Shown: positions 51,245 through 59,991, numbered from the stretch's first letter. The stretch is 64,000 nucleotides of DNA from Marixanthomonas spongiae (GCF_003095375.1 NZ_QEHR01000011.1:1-64000), one strand, 5' to 3'. Translations and numbers: made by a program. The notes: generated from the letters alone by a model not told the origin.

Positions 51245-52786
51245 ATGAAAAGACGATTACGCTTACTTCCGGTTTTTGCAGTGTTTTTATTTTACGGCTG
51301 CACCCTCATGGAGCCTATTCCCGAAGAACCTTTTTACGGGAAGGGCATTGTCACCATTAAGTTTTTGCAAGTAAATGATGTTTATGAAATAGCGCCCTTG
51401 CAAGGAGGTAAGTATGGCGGAATGGCCCGTGTGGCCTATGTTCGTGATTCCATTAAAGAACGCAACCCCAATACCTTTCTCTTTATGGCGGGAGACTTTT
51501 TAAACCCATCGTTGTTAGGGAATTTAAAAAAGGATGGCGAGCGCATTAAAGGAAAGCAAATGATCGAGGTGATGAACACCATGGACTTCGATTTGGTAAC
51601 CTTTGGCAACCACGAGTTTGACCTTAGTGAAGAAGAGTTGCAAAAACGGTTGAACGAGTCCAGGTTCCCTTGGGTTTCATCGAATGTTAGGCATGTAACC
51701 CCAGATGGCACCAAACGTCCTTTTGAGACTAAGTTGGAAATGGGCTACGAACCCATTTCAGACTATAAAACGCTTTTTGTAAAAGACTCCTTGGGCAATG
51801 AAGTACGCTTTGGGTTCATTGGGTTGACGCTGGATTCAAACCCAAAAGATTATGTGCATTACGGTAATGTTTACAAAGAAGCCAAACGCGCTTATGAGTT
51901 GGTGTATCCTAAGGTCGATTTTGTTATCGGCCTAACCCATCTAACGATAGATCAAGACCACCAGTTGGCAAAAGAACTGCCAGAAATCCCTTTGATAATG
52001 GGGGGGCACGAGCATGTGAGCAATTTAGAACGTGAGGGTAATACCGTCATTGCCAAAGCCGATGCCAATGCTATTTCCATGTACATCCATACCTTGGTCT
52101 ATAATTTACGTACTCAAGTGCTGTATATCAATTCCAAAATTATGTACTTGGATGAAAAGGTACCTTTCCAATCCAATGTGGACCGGGTAGTGAAAAAATG
52201 GAACGAAGTGATGGAAACAGAACTCTCCAAGGTGGTGCCCAACACCAAACAGGTAATCTACACCCCCAAAACCCCTCTGGACGGTACCGACAGTGCCAAC
52301 AGAAGCATACAGACCAATTTGGGCGACAAAGTAACCCAAGCCATGGCCTTTGCCTACAACAATAACGTGGATGCAGCCTTAGTAAACGGCGGTTCGTTTC
52401 GTGTGGACGATATGCTCTCTGGCAATTTGACGAGCGTTGATATCTTTAGGGTCTTGCCCTTTGGCGGCAGTGTGCTAAAAGTAGATATAAAAGGCGATTT
52501 GCTTAAGAAAGTGCTGGATTATGGCGCTTCACAGCAAGGGAATGGAGCGTATTTGCAACGCCATAACATTTCAGTCAATGCTAAAGGCGAATGGTTAATC
52601 GGCAATCGACCAATTTATAGCAATAGAACGTACACCATTGCCTTGAGTGATTTTCTTTTAAAAGGCCTGGACATTCCTTTCCTTACCGAAAATACCCCTG
52701 GCATCGTGCGGGTGTATGAACCAAAGGAAGAAGAGTTGGGCTTTGACATTAGAAAAACCGTAATTGCTTACTTGAAAACCATTTAA
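51245..52786 (+). CDS. 5'-nucleotidase/metallophosphoesterase lipoprotein
   Basis: A 513-residue secreted lipoprotein (lipobox FLFYGC) with both halves of the UshA type. The metallophosphatase domain has LQVNDVYEI, MAGDFLNPS, FGNHEFD, GLTHLTIDQDHQLA and GGHEHV; the usual DxH at the start is replaced by NDVYE, a known variant branch. The C-terminal nucleotide-binding domain has ANRSIQTNLGDKVTQAM, VNGGSFRVDD and LPFGGSVLKVDI. It hydrolyses nucleotides or related phosphates outside the cytoplasm. The ATG at 51245 is chosen as it gives the lipobox; it is one base after the HMG-CoA lyase stop. Confidence 0.92.
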   Translation: MKRRLRLLPVFAVFLFYGCTLMEPIPEEPFYGKGIVTIKFLQVNDVYEIAPLQGGKYGGMARVAYVRDSIKERNPNTFLFMAGDFLNPSLLGNLKKDGERIKGKQMIEVMNTMDFDLVTFGNHEFDLSEEELQKRLNESRFPWVSSNVRHVTPDGTKRPFETKLEMGYEPISDYKTLFVKDSLGNEVRFGFIGLTLDSNPKDYVHYGNVYKEAKRAYELVYPKVDFVIGLTHLTIDQDHQLAKELPEIPLIMGGHEHVSNLEREGNTVIAKADANAISMYIHTLVYNLRTQVLYINSKIMYLDEKVPFQSNVDRVVKKWNEVMETELSKVVPNTKQVIYTPKTPLDGTDSANRSIQTNLGDKVTQAMAFAYNNNVDAALVNGGSFRVDDMLSGNLTSVDIFRVLPFGGSVLKVDIKGDLLKKVLDYGASQQGNGAYLQRHNISVNAKGEWLIGNRPIYSNRTYTIALSDFLLKGLDIPFLTENTPGIVRVYEPKEEELGFDIRKTVIAYLKTI

Positions 52787-52814
52787 AGATATCGTACTGA
52801 TTTTTGTGGGGTCT

Positions 52815-52835
52815 TATGTAGAATTGCTCTAAATA
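52815..52835. promoter_or_regulatory. 21-bp palindrome A (imelysin-block operator candidate)
   Basis: Left half TATGTAGA, spacer of five bases, right half TCTAAATA. It lies just upstream of the -7 element TAATTTTG (52842-52849) of the haem-binding gene, overlapping where the -33 element should be. The same design recurs at 53384-53404 and 53455-53475. Confidence 0.65.
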
Positions 52836-52841
52836 AATTAT

Positions 52842-52849
52842 TAATTTTG
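52842..52849 (+). promoter_or_regulatory. -7 element of haem-binding gene
   Basis: TAATTTTG fits TAnnTTTG, 24 bases before the ATG at 52874. Confidence 0.6.
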
Positions 52850-52873
52850 CATTTCTAATTTTTTTGAACCCTT

Positions 52874-53347
52874 ATGAAAATAGTAAAGTACATCCTTGTT
52901 GTTTTATTGGTCGCTTTGGTGGTCATTCAATTTATACGGCCTGAAACAAACGATTCAGGTTATGAAAGCATTACCTTTTTTGAACAAGAAACAAAACCTT
53001 CAGCTGAAGTTGCTTCTATACTGAAAAAAAATTGTTACGATTGCCACAGCAATCATACCCAGTACCCTTGGTACGCTCAAATGGCCCCATTTTCGTTTTG
53101 GTTGGACGATCACATAGAGCACGGAAAAGGTCACTTTAACGCTGCGGCTTGGGAATCCTATTCCTTAAAGAAAAAAGACCACAAAATGGAAGAGTTGGTC
53201 GAAATGGTTGAAGCCGGTGAAATGCCTTTGGACTCTTACACTTGGATTCACGGTGATTTAACCGAAGCAGAACAACAGATGCTCTTAGAATGGGCTGGGT
53301 TGGTTAGGCTACAGTATCAAACGCAAATGGAGGTCTCATCTAAATAA
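52874..53347 (+). CDS. Haem-binding c-type protein
   Basis: A 157-residue protein anchored by an N-terminal helix (YILVVLLVALVVIQFI) with one c-type haem motif CYDCHS (Cys54, Cys57, His58). The remainder, HTQYPWYAQMAPFSFWLDDHIEHGKGHFN, and the C-terminal EMPLDSYTWIHGDLTEAEQQMLLEW match the Haem_bd family. Periplasm-facing. The haem may serve electron transfer. Its promoter bears the same 21-bp palindrome as the imelysin operon 136 bases downstream, suggesting common control. Only this gene and the next block share the motif. Confidence 0.9.
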   Translation: MKIVKYILVVLLVALVVIQFIRPETNDSGYESITFFEQETKPSAEVASILKKNCYDCHSNHTQYPWYAQMAPFSFWLDDHIEHGKGHFNAAAWESYSLKKKDHKMEELVEMVEAGEMPLDSYTWIHGDLTEAEQQMLLEWAGLVRLQYQTQMEVSSK

Positions 53348-53383
53348 CTGACCGTTAGTTACAAACAAATTTTTTTTGATTTT

Positions 53384-53404
53384 TATTTTAATTAAATCTA
53401 AATA
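53384..53404. promoter_or_regulatory. 21-bp palindrome B
   Basis: TATTTTAA, five-base spacer, TCTAAATA. Lies upstream of the -33 position of the DUF4856 promoter. Confidence 0.6.
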
Positions 53405-53430
53405 AGCTTGTCGTTACGTTTCATGCTTTT

Positions 53431-53438
53431 TATATTTG
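53431..53438 (+). promoter_or_regulatory. -7 element of DUF4856-imelysin operon
   Basis: TATATTTG is a perfect consensus match, 45 bases before the ATG and flanked by palindromes B and C. Confidence 0.65.
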
Positions 53439-53454
53439 CCATCAAATTCAAACC

Positions 53455-53475
53455 TATTTATAACAAGTCTAAATA
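53455..53475. promoter_or_regulatory. 21-bp palindrome C
   Basis: TATTTATA, five-base spacer, TCTAAATA. Lies in the 5' leader between the -7 element and the DUF4856 ATG. Confidence 0.65.
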
Positions 53476-53482
53476 AAATTCA

Positions 53483-54697
53483 ATGAAAAAATTAATATAT
53501 CCTGCGGTTGCTTTAAGCCTGTTTTTTGCTTCTTGCTCCTCAGATGACGACGCGGTAATCGATGACCAAAATATTGATATCCCTTCAAATTATGTATTTG
53601 AAAGAGGAGGAGAGTCAACCGTGCAATATAAAGGGCAAACCACCCGACTGCAAATGACGGCAGAATTAGTCAAATCTTTTATGGACTTTGATACGGCTAC
53701 CGAAGAATCATTATTGAATATGTTTGCCCACGAGAAAGGCGCTAACGATTTTGAAAACAGCGACCTGAACGCTTCGGGCAAAAACATCAAGAGCAAGACA
53801 GCGGCTTCGGCTACGTATTTCTCGACCAATGCAGTGGAGAGTGCTGCTATAAAGGCAGATTTCGAAAGCTTTATATCGCAACAAGTTAACGTGGTGTTTC
53901 CAAACGAAAACACCGTTGCCGAACCCGGTGTTGCAGGACAGGTTGCCGATGGTTCCAAAGTAAGGTATGTGGACGGAAAAGGACTGGAAAACAACCAAGC
54001 TTTTGCCAAAGGGATGATGGGCGCTTTGCTAGCAGACCAAATGCTGAACAATTACCTTTCAACCGCCGTGTTGGACGAAGCTACAAACCGTGAAGACAAC
54101 GACAATAACGTGCTCGATGGCGATAACAATTACACCACTATGGAGCACAAATGGGATGAAGCTTATGGATATCTGTATGGAGATCCATCCATTCCAACTG
54201 CAAACCCTAACAGCGTTTTAGGTGATAGTGATGACCGATTGTTATTCGGATATTTAGGTGTAGTTAACAGCGATGATGACTTTGCTGGTTTGGCACAAAC
54301 TATTTTCGATGCCTTTAAAACAGGTCGTGCTGCAATCGTGGCTGGAGATTACCAATTGCGGGATGAGCAGATTGACATTATAAAAGAAGGCGTGTCCACC
54401 ATCATTGCCGTACGTGCAATACACTATTTGCAAGCAGGCAAAAATGCAATTGCCGAAGGAAATGTAAAAGGTTCTTTTCACGCGCTTTCTGAAGGATATG
54501 GCTTTTTGTACAGCCTTCGTTTCACGCAAAACCCTGCAACGGGAGCCCCATATGTGTCGCCTGCAGAAATAAACGAGTTTAAAACACAGCTTATGGCCAG
54601 AAACGGATTTTGGGATGTAACCCCTGAAACACTGGATAACATTTCAGAAGCCATTGCCTCGGCATTTAACTTTACCGTGGCAGAAGCCGCAAACTAA
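53483..54697 (+). CDS. DUF4856 lipoprotein, imelysin-operon first gene
   Basis: A 404-residue lipoprotein; FFASC gives the lipidated Cys18. The sequence opens with DIPSNYVFERGGESTVQYKGQTTRLQM, then helical repeats, with DDRLLFGYLGVVNSDDDFAGLA and HALSEGYGFLYSLRF. These match DUF4856, a helical family almost always found next to imelysins in Bacteroidota and thought to be a sister fold. Likely exposed on the cell surface or periplasm. Its gene starts the block with a regulated promoter and is followed by an intercistronic hairpin before imelysin. Confidence 0.88.
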   Translation: MKKLIYPAVALSLFFASCSSDDDAVIDDQNIDIPSNYVFERGGESTVQYKGQTTRLQMTAELVKSFMDFDTATEESLLNMFAHEKGANDFENSDLNASGKNIKSKTAASATYFSTNAVESAAIKADFESFISQQVNVVFPNENTVAEPGVAGQVADGSKVRYVDGKGLENNQAFAKGMMGALLADQMLNNYLSTAVLDEATNREDNDNNVLDGDNNYTTMEHKWDEAYGYLYGDPSIPTANPNSVLGDSDDRLLFGYLGVVNSDDDFAGLAQTIFDAFKTGRAAIVAGDYQLRDEQIDIIKEGVSTIIAVRAIHYLQAGKNAIAEGNVKGSFHALSEGYGFLYSLRFTQNPATGAPYVSPAEINEFKTQLMARNGFWDVTPETLDNISEAIASAFNFTVAEAAN

Positions 54698-54710
54698 AAC
54701 CACACACAAA

Positions 54711-54736
54711 CCAGCCGGCCCGTATAGGTCGGTTGG
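54711..54736 (+). terminator. Intercistronic hairpin before imelysin gene
   Basis: CCAGCCGGCC (54711-54720) pairs with GGTCGGTTGG (54727-54736) with two G-T wobbles around CGTATA, followed by CTTGTTT. It lies in the 61-base gap between two genes of the same operon and may attenuate transcription or protect the upstream message rather than stop it fully. Confidence 0.6.
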
Positions 54737-54758
54737 CTTGTTTACAACACAAAACAAC

Positions 54759-55880
54759 ATGATTATTAAAAAAGGACTTCTTTTTTTGTTAATGACAATG
54801 GTAGCCTTTTCGTGTTCGGAAGACGAATCTACCGCCCCAGACGAAGATACCGATGCGTTTGATAGAAAAGCCATGCTCATTAACTGGGCCGATAACATCA
54901 TAATCCCGGCATACACCGCTTTTGACGATAAAGCCGAAATGTTGCTTGTCGAAACCCAGTCGTTTACTGCTGACCCAACCGTTTCTAACTTAGAAAATTT
55001 AAGAAGTGTTTGGATGGCTGCCTATCTCGAATTTCAAAACGTATCTATGTTTGAAATAGGAAAAGCTGAAATGTTGAATTACCGCAACCGCATCAATGTG
55101 TATCCTACCAATGCTTCGGAAATAGAAAGTTTGATAGCAAGTGGAAACTACGACTTTTCCTTACCGTCCACAGTTGACGCCCAAGGTTTTCCGGCCATGG
55201 ATTATTTATTGAACGGCCTAGCGTCCAGTAATGATGAAACCGTCGCGTTTTATACCACCAACACCAATGCCCAAAACTATAAGGATTATTTAAATGCGTT
55301 GGCCGAAACCATCTCCACATTAACCAAAACAGTATTGAACGATTGGAAGGGCGATTACCGCGACACATTTGTGAACAATACGAGCTCCTCTGCTTCTGGA
55401 GCGGTTGATAAACTGGCAAACGATTATGTTTTTTATTACGAAAAAGCACTTAGGGCCGGAAAAGTAGGTATTCCGGCAGGTGTTTTCTCCAACGATCCCC
55501 TTCCTGAAAAAGTAGAGGCTTTTTATAAAAAGAATATTTCAAAACAATTGGCCTTAAAAGCGTTGCAAGCAACCCAAAACTTTTTTGAAGGAAAAAAATT
55601 CAACGGTTCTGCCAAAGGGGAAAGCTTTAAAAGCTATTTGGAATATTTGAACACCATTAAAAACGGGGAAAATCTGGGCAATTTAATTTCGGCGCAATTT
55701 GAAACCGCTAAAACCAGTTTAAAGGGATTGAACGATAACTTTGTGCTTCAAATAGAAACAGACAACCCTAAAATGCTTGCCGCGTACAACGAACTGCAAC
55801 GAAATGTCATTTTACTGAAAGTAGATATGTTGCAAGCCATGGACATTAATGTCGATTATGTTGACTCCGATGGCGATTAA
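54759..55880 (+). CDS. Imelysin family lipoprotein, divergent motif
   Basis: A 373-residue lipoprotein (MIIKKGLLFLLMTMVAFSC, Cys19). Imelysins are helical proteins thought to take part in iron uptake. The family region has ENLRSVWMAAYLEFQNVSMFEIGKAE and NRINVYPTNASEIESLI, and the late FFEGKKFNGSAKGESFKSYL. The usual GxHxxE motif of imelysins is replaced by GFPAMDYLLNG, so the classical metal site may be missing. The start ATG at 54759 follows the hairpin. The HTTM gene follows after three bases. Confidence 0.88.
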   Translation: MIIKKGLLFLLMTMVAFSCSEDESTAPDEDTDAFDRKAMLINWADNIIIPAYTAFDDKAEMLLVETQSFTADPTVSNLENLRSVWMAAYLEFQNVSMFEIGKAEMLNYRNRINVYPTNASEIESLIASGNYDFSLPSTVDAQGFPAMDYLLNGLASSNDETVAFYTTNTNAQNYKDYLNALAETISTLTKTVLNDWKGDYRDTFVNNTSSSASGAVDKLANDYVFYYEKALRAGKVGIPAGVFSNDPLPEKVEAFYKKNISKQLALKALQATQNFFEGKKFNGSAKGESFKSYLEYLNTIKNGENLGNLISAQFETAKTSLKGLNDNFVLQIETDNPKMLAAYNELQRNVILLKVDMLQAMDINVDYVDSDGD

Positions 55881-55883
55881 GCT

Positions 55884-57248
55884 ATGTCCGCTGCTGTAAA
55901 AACATATTTTACAAAACAAACACAGGCCGCACCTCTTGCGGTCTTTCGTGTTTTTTTTGGTGTTATGATGCTAATTAGCATCATTCGTTTTTGGGCAAAT
56001 GGGTGGATTGAAAAATTATACCTTACACCCAAGTTCCATTTTTCCTATTATGGTTTTGAATGGGTGCAGCCCTTGGGCAGCTATACTTACGCATTGTTTG
56101 CTATTTGTGGGCTTGCTGCGCTGTTGGTGGCAATAGGCTACAAATACCGGATGGCCATCATCGTGTTTTTCCTGAGCTTTACCTACATCGAGTTAATGGA
56201 CAAAACCACCTACTTGAACCATTATTATTTTATCAGTTGTGTAAGCTTTGTGCTTATCTTCTTGCCCGCCAACGTCTATTTCTCTTTCGATGCCAAACAA
56301 AACCCTGAAAGAGCTTCGTATTATGTGCCAAATTGGACCATAGACGCGATCAAATTACTGCTTGCCATGGTCTATTTCTATGCCGGGTTGGCAAAATTGA
56401 ACAGCGATTGGCTGCTACGGGCCATGCCGTTGAAAATTTGGTTACCCGCTAAATACGACCTGCCTTTTTTGGGCAACCTTATGCAGCAAGAATGGGTACA
56501 CTACGCCTTTAGTTGGAGCGGCGCCATATACGATTTAACCATTCCGTTTTTATTGCTTTACAAGCGCACGCGCTGGTTTGCCTTTATTTTGGTGGTGGTT
56601 TTCCATGTACTAACGCGCGTGCTGTTCCCCATCGGGATGTTCCCTTATATTATGATCGTGAGCGCCTTGATATTTTTTGATGCCTCGTTGCACCACAAAA
56701 TACTTCGGTTTATCTCAAAACTTTTTAAGATTGACAAAGTTAAAATGGACAGCAAGATCAAAACTGTTTTTTTTCAGAAAAAGAAAAAGAGCGCCAAAAT
56801 CGTTATTGCAGCTTTTTTAGTGCTGCAGTTGCTATTTCCGTGGCGGTATTTGTTGTATCCGGGCGAACTGTTCTGGACCGAAGAGGGCTTTCGGTTTTCT
56901 TGGCGGGTCATGCTCATGGAAAAAGCCGGATATGCCCAATTTAAAGTGGTCGATGGCAAAACCGGAAAGCAATTTTATGTGGACAACAGTGATTTTTTGA
57001 ACCCATTTCAGGAAAAACAAATGAGCTTTCAGCCCGATTTTATTTTGGAATATGCACATTTTTTAGGAAACCATTTCGCCTCCCAAGGGCATCAAAACTT
57101 GAAAGTGTACGTGGAAAGCTATGTAGCACTTAACGGAAGGTTAAGCCAACCGTTTATCGACCCCAGCGTGGATTTGTTGCAAGAAAAAGAATCATTTAAA
57201 CACAAAACATGGATTTTAGATTTTAAAGATGAAATTAAAGGATTATAA
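55884..57248 (+). CDS. HTTM domain membrane protein
   Basis: A 454-residue protein related to vitamin K-dependent gamma-carboxylase. Several hydrophobic helices lie in residues 15-330 (for example LAVFRVFFGVMMLISIIRFWANGW and TYALFAICGLAALLVAIG), followed by a hydrophilic C-terminal domain with VMLMEKAGYAQFKVVDGKTGKQFYV. HTTM proteins exist in many bacteria without vitamin K chemistry, and their function there is unknown. It ends inside the receptor gene (20-base overlap), so the two are translationally coupled. Confidence 0.88.
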   Translation: MSAAVKTYFTKQTQAAPLAVFRVFFGVMMLISIIRFWANGWIEKLYLTPKFHFSYYGFEWVQPLGSYTYALFAICGLAALLVAIGYKYRMAIIVFFLSFTYIELMDKTTYLNHYYFISCVSFVLIFLPANVYFSFDAKQNPERASYYVPNWTIDAIKLLLAMVYFYAGLAKLNSDWLLRAMPLKIWLPAKYDLPFLGNLMQQEWVHYAFSWSGAIYDLTIPFLLLYKRTRWFAFILVVVFHVLTRVLFPIGMFPYIMIVSALIFFDASLHHKILRFISKLFKIDKVKMDSKIKTVFFQKKKKSAKIVIAAFLVLQLLFPWRYLLYPGELFWTEEGFRFSWRVMLMEKAGYAQFKVVDGKTGKQFYVDNSDFLNPFQEKQMSFQPDFILEYAHFLGNHFASQGHQNLKVYVESYVALNGRLSQPFIDPSVDLLQEKESFKHKTWILDFKDEIKGL

Positions 57249-59685
57249 CAAGATTAAACAAATGCTTATCAATGCGGTGTTTTGCGTGGTCGCCACGACC
57301 GGTTTGGCACAGCATACCGTAAGCGGGACCGTACGTTCTTCGGTGGACCAATCGGTAATACCCAATGCCGAAATCTATATTTCCAATACGGGAGATGAAG
57401 CTAAAACCAATGCAAACGGAACGTTTCAGTTTAATAACGTGCCCGATGGCACCTATTATTTCGTAGTGTTTACCTACGAATATCAACTAAATGAACAAAC
57501 CGTAGAAGTATCGGGAGATACAACGCTTGAAATTGAGTTGGATCCCCTGGGCGAAACGCTTTCTGAAGTGGTTATCAAAAAACGAAAAGAACGCATTTTT
57601 GCCTTAAAACAATTACGGCCGGTCGAAGGAACCGCCATTTACGCCGGAAAAAAAAGCGAAGTGATTCAGGTGGACAACTTGACTGCTAATTTGGCCACGG
57701 GAAATGCCCGTCAAATCTATTCGCAGGTTGTGGGGCTCAATATTTATGAAAACAATGATGCCGGCCTGCAATTAAATATTGGGGGCCGTGGTTTAGACCC
57801 TAACCGGACGGCAAACTTCAACACTCGCCAAAATGGGTATGATATTTCGGCAGATGTGTTGGGCTATCCAGAAAGTTATTACACACCCCCAGCCGAAGCA
57901 TTGCGGGAAATACAAGTGGTACGTGGCGCAGCTTCGTTACAGTACGGAACCCAGTTTGGAGGGCTTATCAATTTCAAATTGAAACAACCCAATCGGAATA
58001 AAAAAATAGAACTGGTTTCTAGGCAAACCATTGGCTCTTACGATCTTTACAACAGTTTTAATAGTTTAAGCGGGACCGTCGATAAATTGGGCTATTATAC
58101 CTATTTTAACTATAAAAAAGGAAACGATTTCAGGCCTAATTCGCAATTTGATTCGTATAACGGCTATGCACACGTTGACTATCAACTTACCGATAAAACC
58201 AAGCTTACTGGAGAGTTCAGCTACCTGTATTATTTGGCGCAACAACCTGGCGGATTGACCGATGCACAGTTTGAAGAGGACCCCACGTTCAGCAACCGCA
58301 GCCGAAACTGGTTTGAGGTAGATTGGAAGTTATATTCCCTGTTATTGGAGCACACTTTTTCACAACAAACCGATTTTAGTTTAAACCTTTTTGCGTTGGA
58401 TGCTTCCCGGAAAACAGTAGGGTTCCGTGAAAACAGGGTGTCACAACCAGACGACCTTAACGAACCAAGAGAACTAATTGTAGGCAATTTTAACAATTGG
58501 GGTGCAGAAGCACGATTATTGACTCGCTATAATTTTTTTGATAAAGACCATGTGTTTTTAATAGGAGGGAAGTATTATCAGGCCAACAACACCAGCAAAC
58601 AAGGGCCAGGAACCAATGGCAGCGATGCTGATTTCAGTTTTGCTGAAGCCGAGTTTCCCGATTACAGACGCCAAAGTGATTTTGAACTGCCTAACCTAAA
58701 TATTGCCGTGTTTGGTGAAAATATTTTTAATATTTCAGAAACATTTTCAGTAACGCCTGGTTTCCGTTTTGAATATATAAAAACCGAAAGCGAAGGAACC
58801 TACAAAAAGATAAATTTTGATAATGCAGGAAACCCAATTTTAAACGAAACCATTCCTGATAACAGAACGTTTGACAGATCATTTGTTTTATTGGGCGTTG
58901 GGTTAAGTTATAAACCATCAAGGAGCATAGAGCTGTACGGTAATGCGAGCCAGAATTACCGTTCGGTTACTTTTAGTGATATCCGTATTACCAATCCATC
59001 GCTTACGGTAGATCCTTTTATTACCGATGAAGATGGATTTACCGCAGATGTAGGCCTTCGTGGTCGTTATAAAAAATACTTTTCATATGATGTAAGCGTG
59101 TTCTATTTAGCGTATAATGATCGATTGGGGGTTGTGCTTAGGCCGGTGAACGATATTCAATTGGAACGTTTTCGTGGAAATATCGGAGATGCGGTAACCT
59201 ATGGGCTTGAGAGCTTTGTGGATTGGAATATTTGGAATACGTTTTCTTCAGAAAAAAATATAAAACTCAACTTGTTTTCAAACCTATCAATAATCGATTC
59301 GGAATACAAAAACTCTGAAATCTCGGGTGTGCAAGGAAACAAAGTGGAATTCATTCCCAAGCTCAATTTAAAAACAGGAATAAATTTTGGATTTAAAAAC
59401 CTGTTGGGAAGTATTCAATACACCTACTTAAGCAAGCAGTTTACCGATGCCACCAATAGCGAACGCGATTTTGAGAGCCAAAGCGGGATTGTGGGCGAAA
59501 TACCTGCGTACGATATTTTAGATGTCTCCCTGTCGTATAGCTATAAAATGTTTCAATTTGAAGCTGGGATCAATAATGTGTTGGATAATAATTACTTTGT
59601 ACGAAGGGCAACAGGATATCCGGGGCCGGGCATTATCCCCAGCCAGCCAAGAACTTGGTACACGGGACTGCAAATAAAGTTGTAA
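57229..59685 (+). CDS. TonB-dependent outer-membrane receptor
   Basis: An 818-residue outer-membrane receptor. After the signal peptide (LINAVFCVVATTGLAQ) there is a carboxypeptidase-like domain (VSGTVRSSVDQSVIPNAEIYI, then FNNVPDGTYYFVVF), then the plug with QIYSQVVGLNIYENNDAGLQLNIGGRG and REIQVVRGAASLQYGTQFGGLINFKL. The barrel fills the rest and ends PRTWYTGLQIKL. The plug resembles FecA-type iron-citrate receptors. A second ATG at 57262 would remove the overlap with the HTTM gene. As the last gene of the block it probably imports a ferric compound handled by the imelysin and DUF4856 lipoproteins. Confidence 0.93.
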   Translation: MKLKDYNKIKQMLINAVFCVVATTGLAQHTVSGTVRSSVDQSVIPNAEIYISNTGDEAKTNANGTFQFNNVPDGTYYFVVFTYEYQLNEQTVEVSGDTTLEIELDPLGETLSEVVIKKRKERIFALKQLRPVEGTAIYAGKKSEVIQVDNLTANLATGNARQIYSQVVGLNIYENNDAGLQLNIGGRGLDPNRTANFNTRQNGYDISADVLGYPESYYTPPAEALREIQVVRGAASLQYGTQFGGLINFKLKQPNRNKKIELVSRQTIGSYDLYNSFNSLSGTVDKLGYYTYFNYKKGNDFRPNSQFDSYNGYAHVDYQLTDKTKLTGEFSYLYYLAQQPGGLTDAQFEEDPTFSNRSRNWFEVDWKLYSLLLEHTFSQQTDFSLNLFALDASRKTVGFRENRVSQPDDLNEPRELIVGNFNNWGAEARLLTRYNFFDKDHVFLIGGKYYQANNTSKQGPGTNGSDADFSFAEAEFPDYRRQSDFELPNLNIAVFGENIFNISETFSVTPGFRFEYIKTESEGTYKKINFDNAGNPILNETIPDNRTFDRSFVLLGVGLSYKPSRSIELYGNASQNYRSVTFSDIRITNPSLTVDPFITDEDGFTADVGLRGRYKKYFSYDVSVFYLAYNDRLGVVLRPVNDIQLERFRGNIGDAVTYGLESFVDWNIWNTFSSEKNIKLNLFSNLSIIDSEYKNSEISGVQGNKVEFIPKLNLKTGINFGFKNLLGSIQYTYLSKQFTDATNSERDFESQSGIVGEIPAYDILDVSLSYSYKMFQFEAGINNVLDNNYFVRRATGYPGPGIIPSQPRTWYTGLQIKL

Positions 59686-59716
59686 AACAAAAATACCCCC
59701 AGAAAAAACTTGGGGG
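59684..59716 (-). terminator. Terminator between receptor and Cys-rich gene
   Basis: CCCCCA (59696-59701) pairs with TGGGGG (59711-59716); on the minus strand it is followed by TATTTTTGTTTT, so it terminates the Cys-rich minus-strand gene and may also stop the receptor transcript. Confidence 0.75.
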
Positions 59717-59742
59717 CATTGGTTAAACATAATTTGGTGTCG

Positions 59743-59991
59743 TTAGGCGTTTAGCTGTTGTGGTGCCCAAGCCGCGCAAAGCATGCCAGGAGCGGCCTTG
59801 TCAGGGTTGGCGCAGTCGCTTTCTTCGTACCTGGAACAGGTTACGCAGTTGCGTTCATCGTTTAATTTTGCTTTCATTTCAAAACTGTCGCAAGTGTAAT
59901 GGGTGTTGACCATTACTTTATGGACCGAACAAACGTCGCCTTCCATTAAATTGTCGCAGTTTATACAGTTGTGTGCCAGTCTAATTGCCAT
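59743..59991 (-). CDS. Small cysteine-rich protein, possible metal binding
   Basis: An 82-residue protein with eight cysteines, including two CxxC pairs (NCINC and NCVTC) and others in DVC, YTC, DC and MLC, plus several His. The spacing suggests one or two zinc or iron sites. No signal peptide. Its family is not recognised. It is convergent with the TonB receptor of the metal-uptake block, separated by a shared terminator. Confidence 0.75.
   Translation of the reverse strand: MAIRLAHNCINCDNLMEGDVCSVHKVMVNTHYTCDSFEMKAKLNDERNCVTCSRYEESDCANPDKAAPGMLCAAWAPQQLNA

Noticed and set aside
53337-53346. Further TCTAAATA half-site at the end of the haem-binding gene
   Set aside because: No matching left half at the five-base spacing; it lies over a stop codon and is probably chance.
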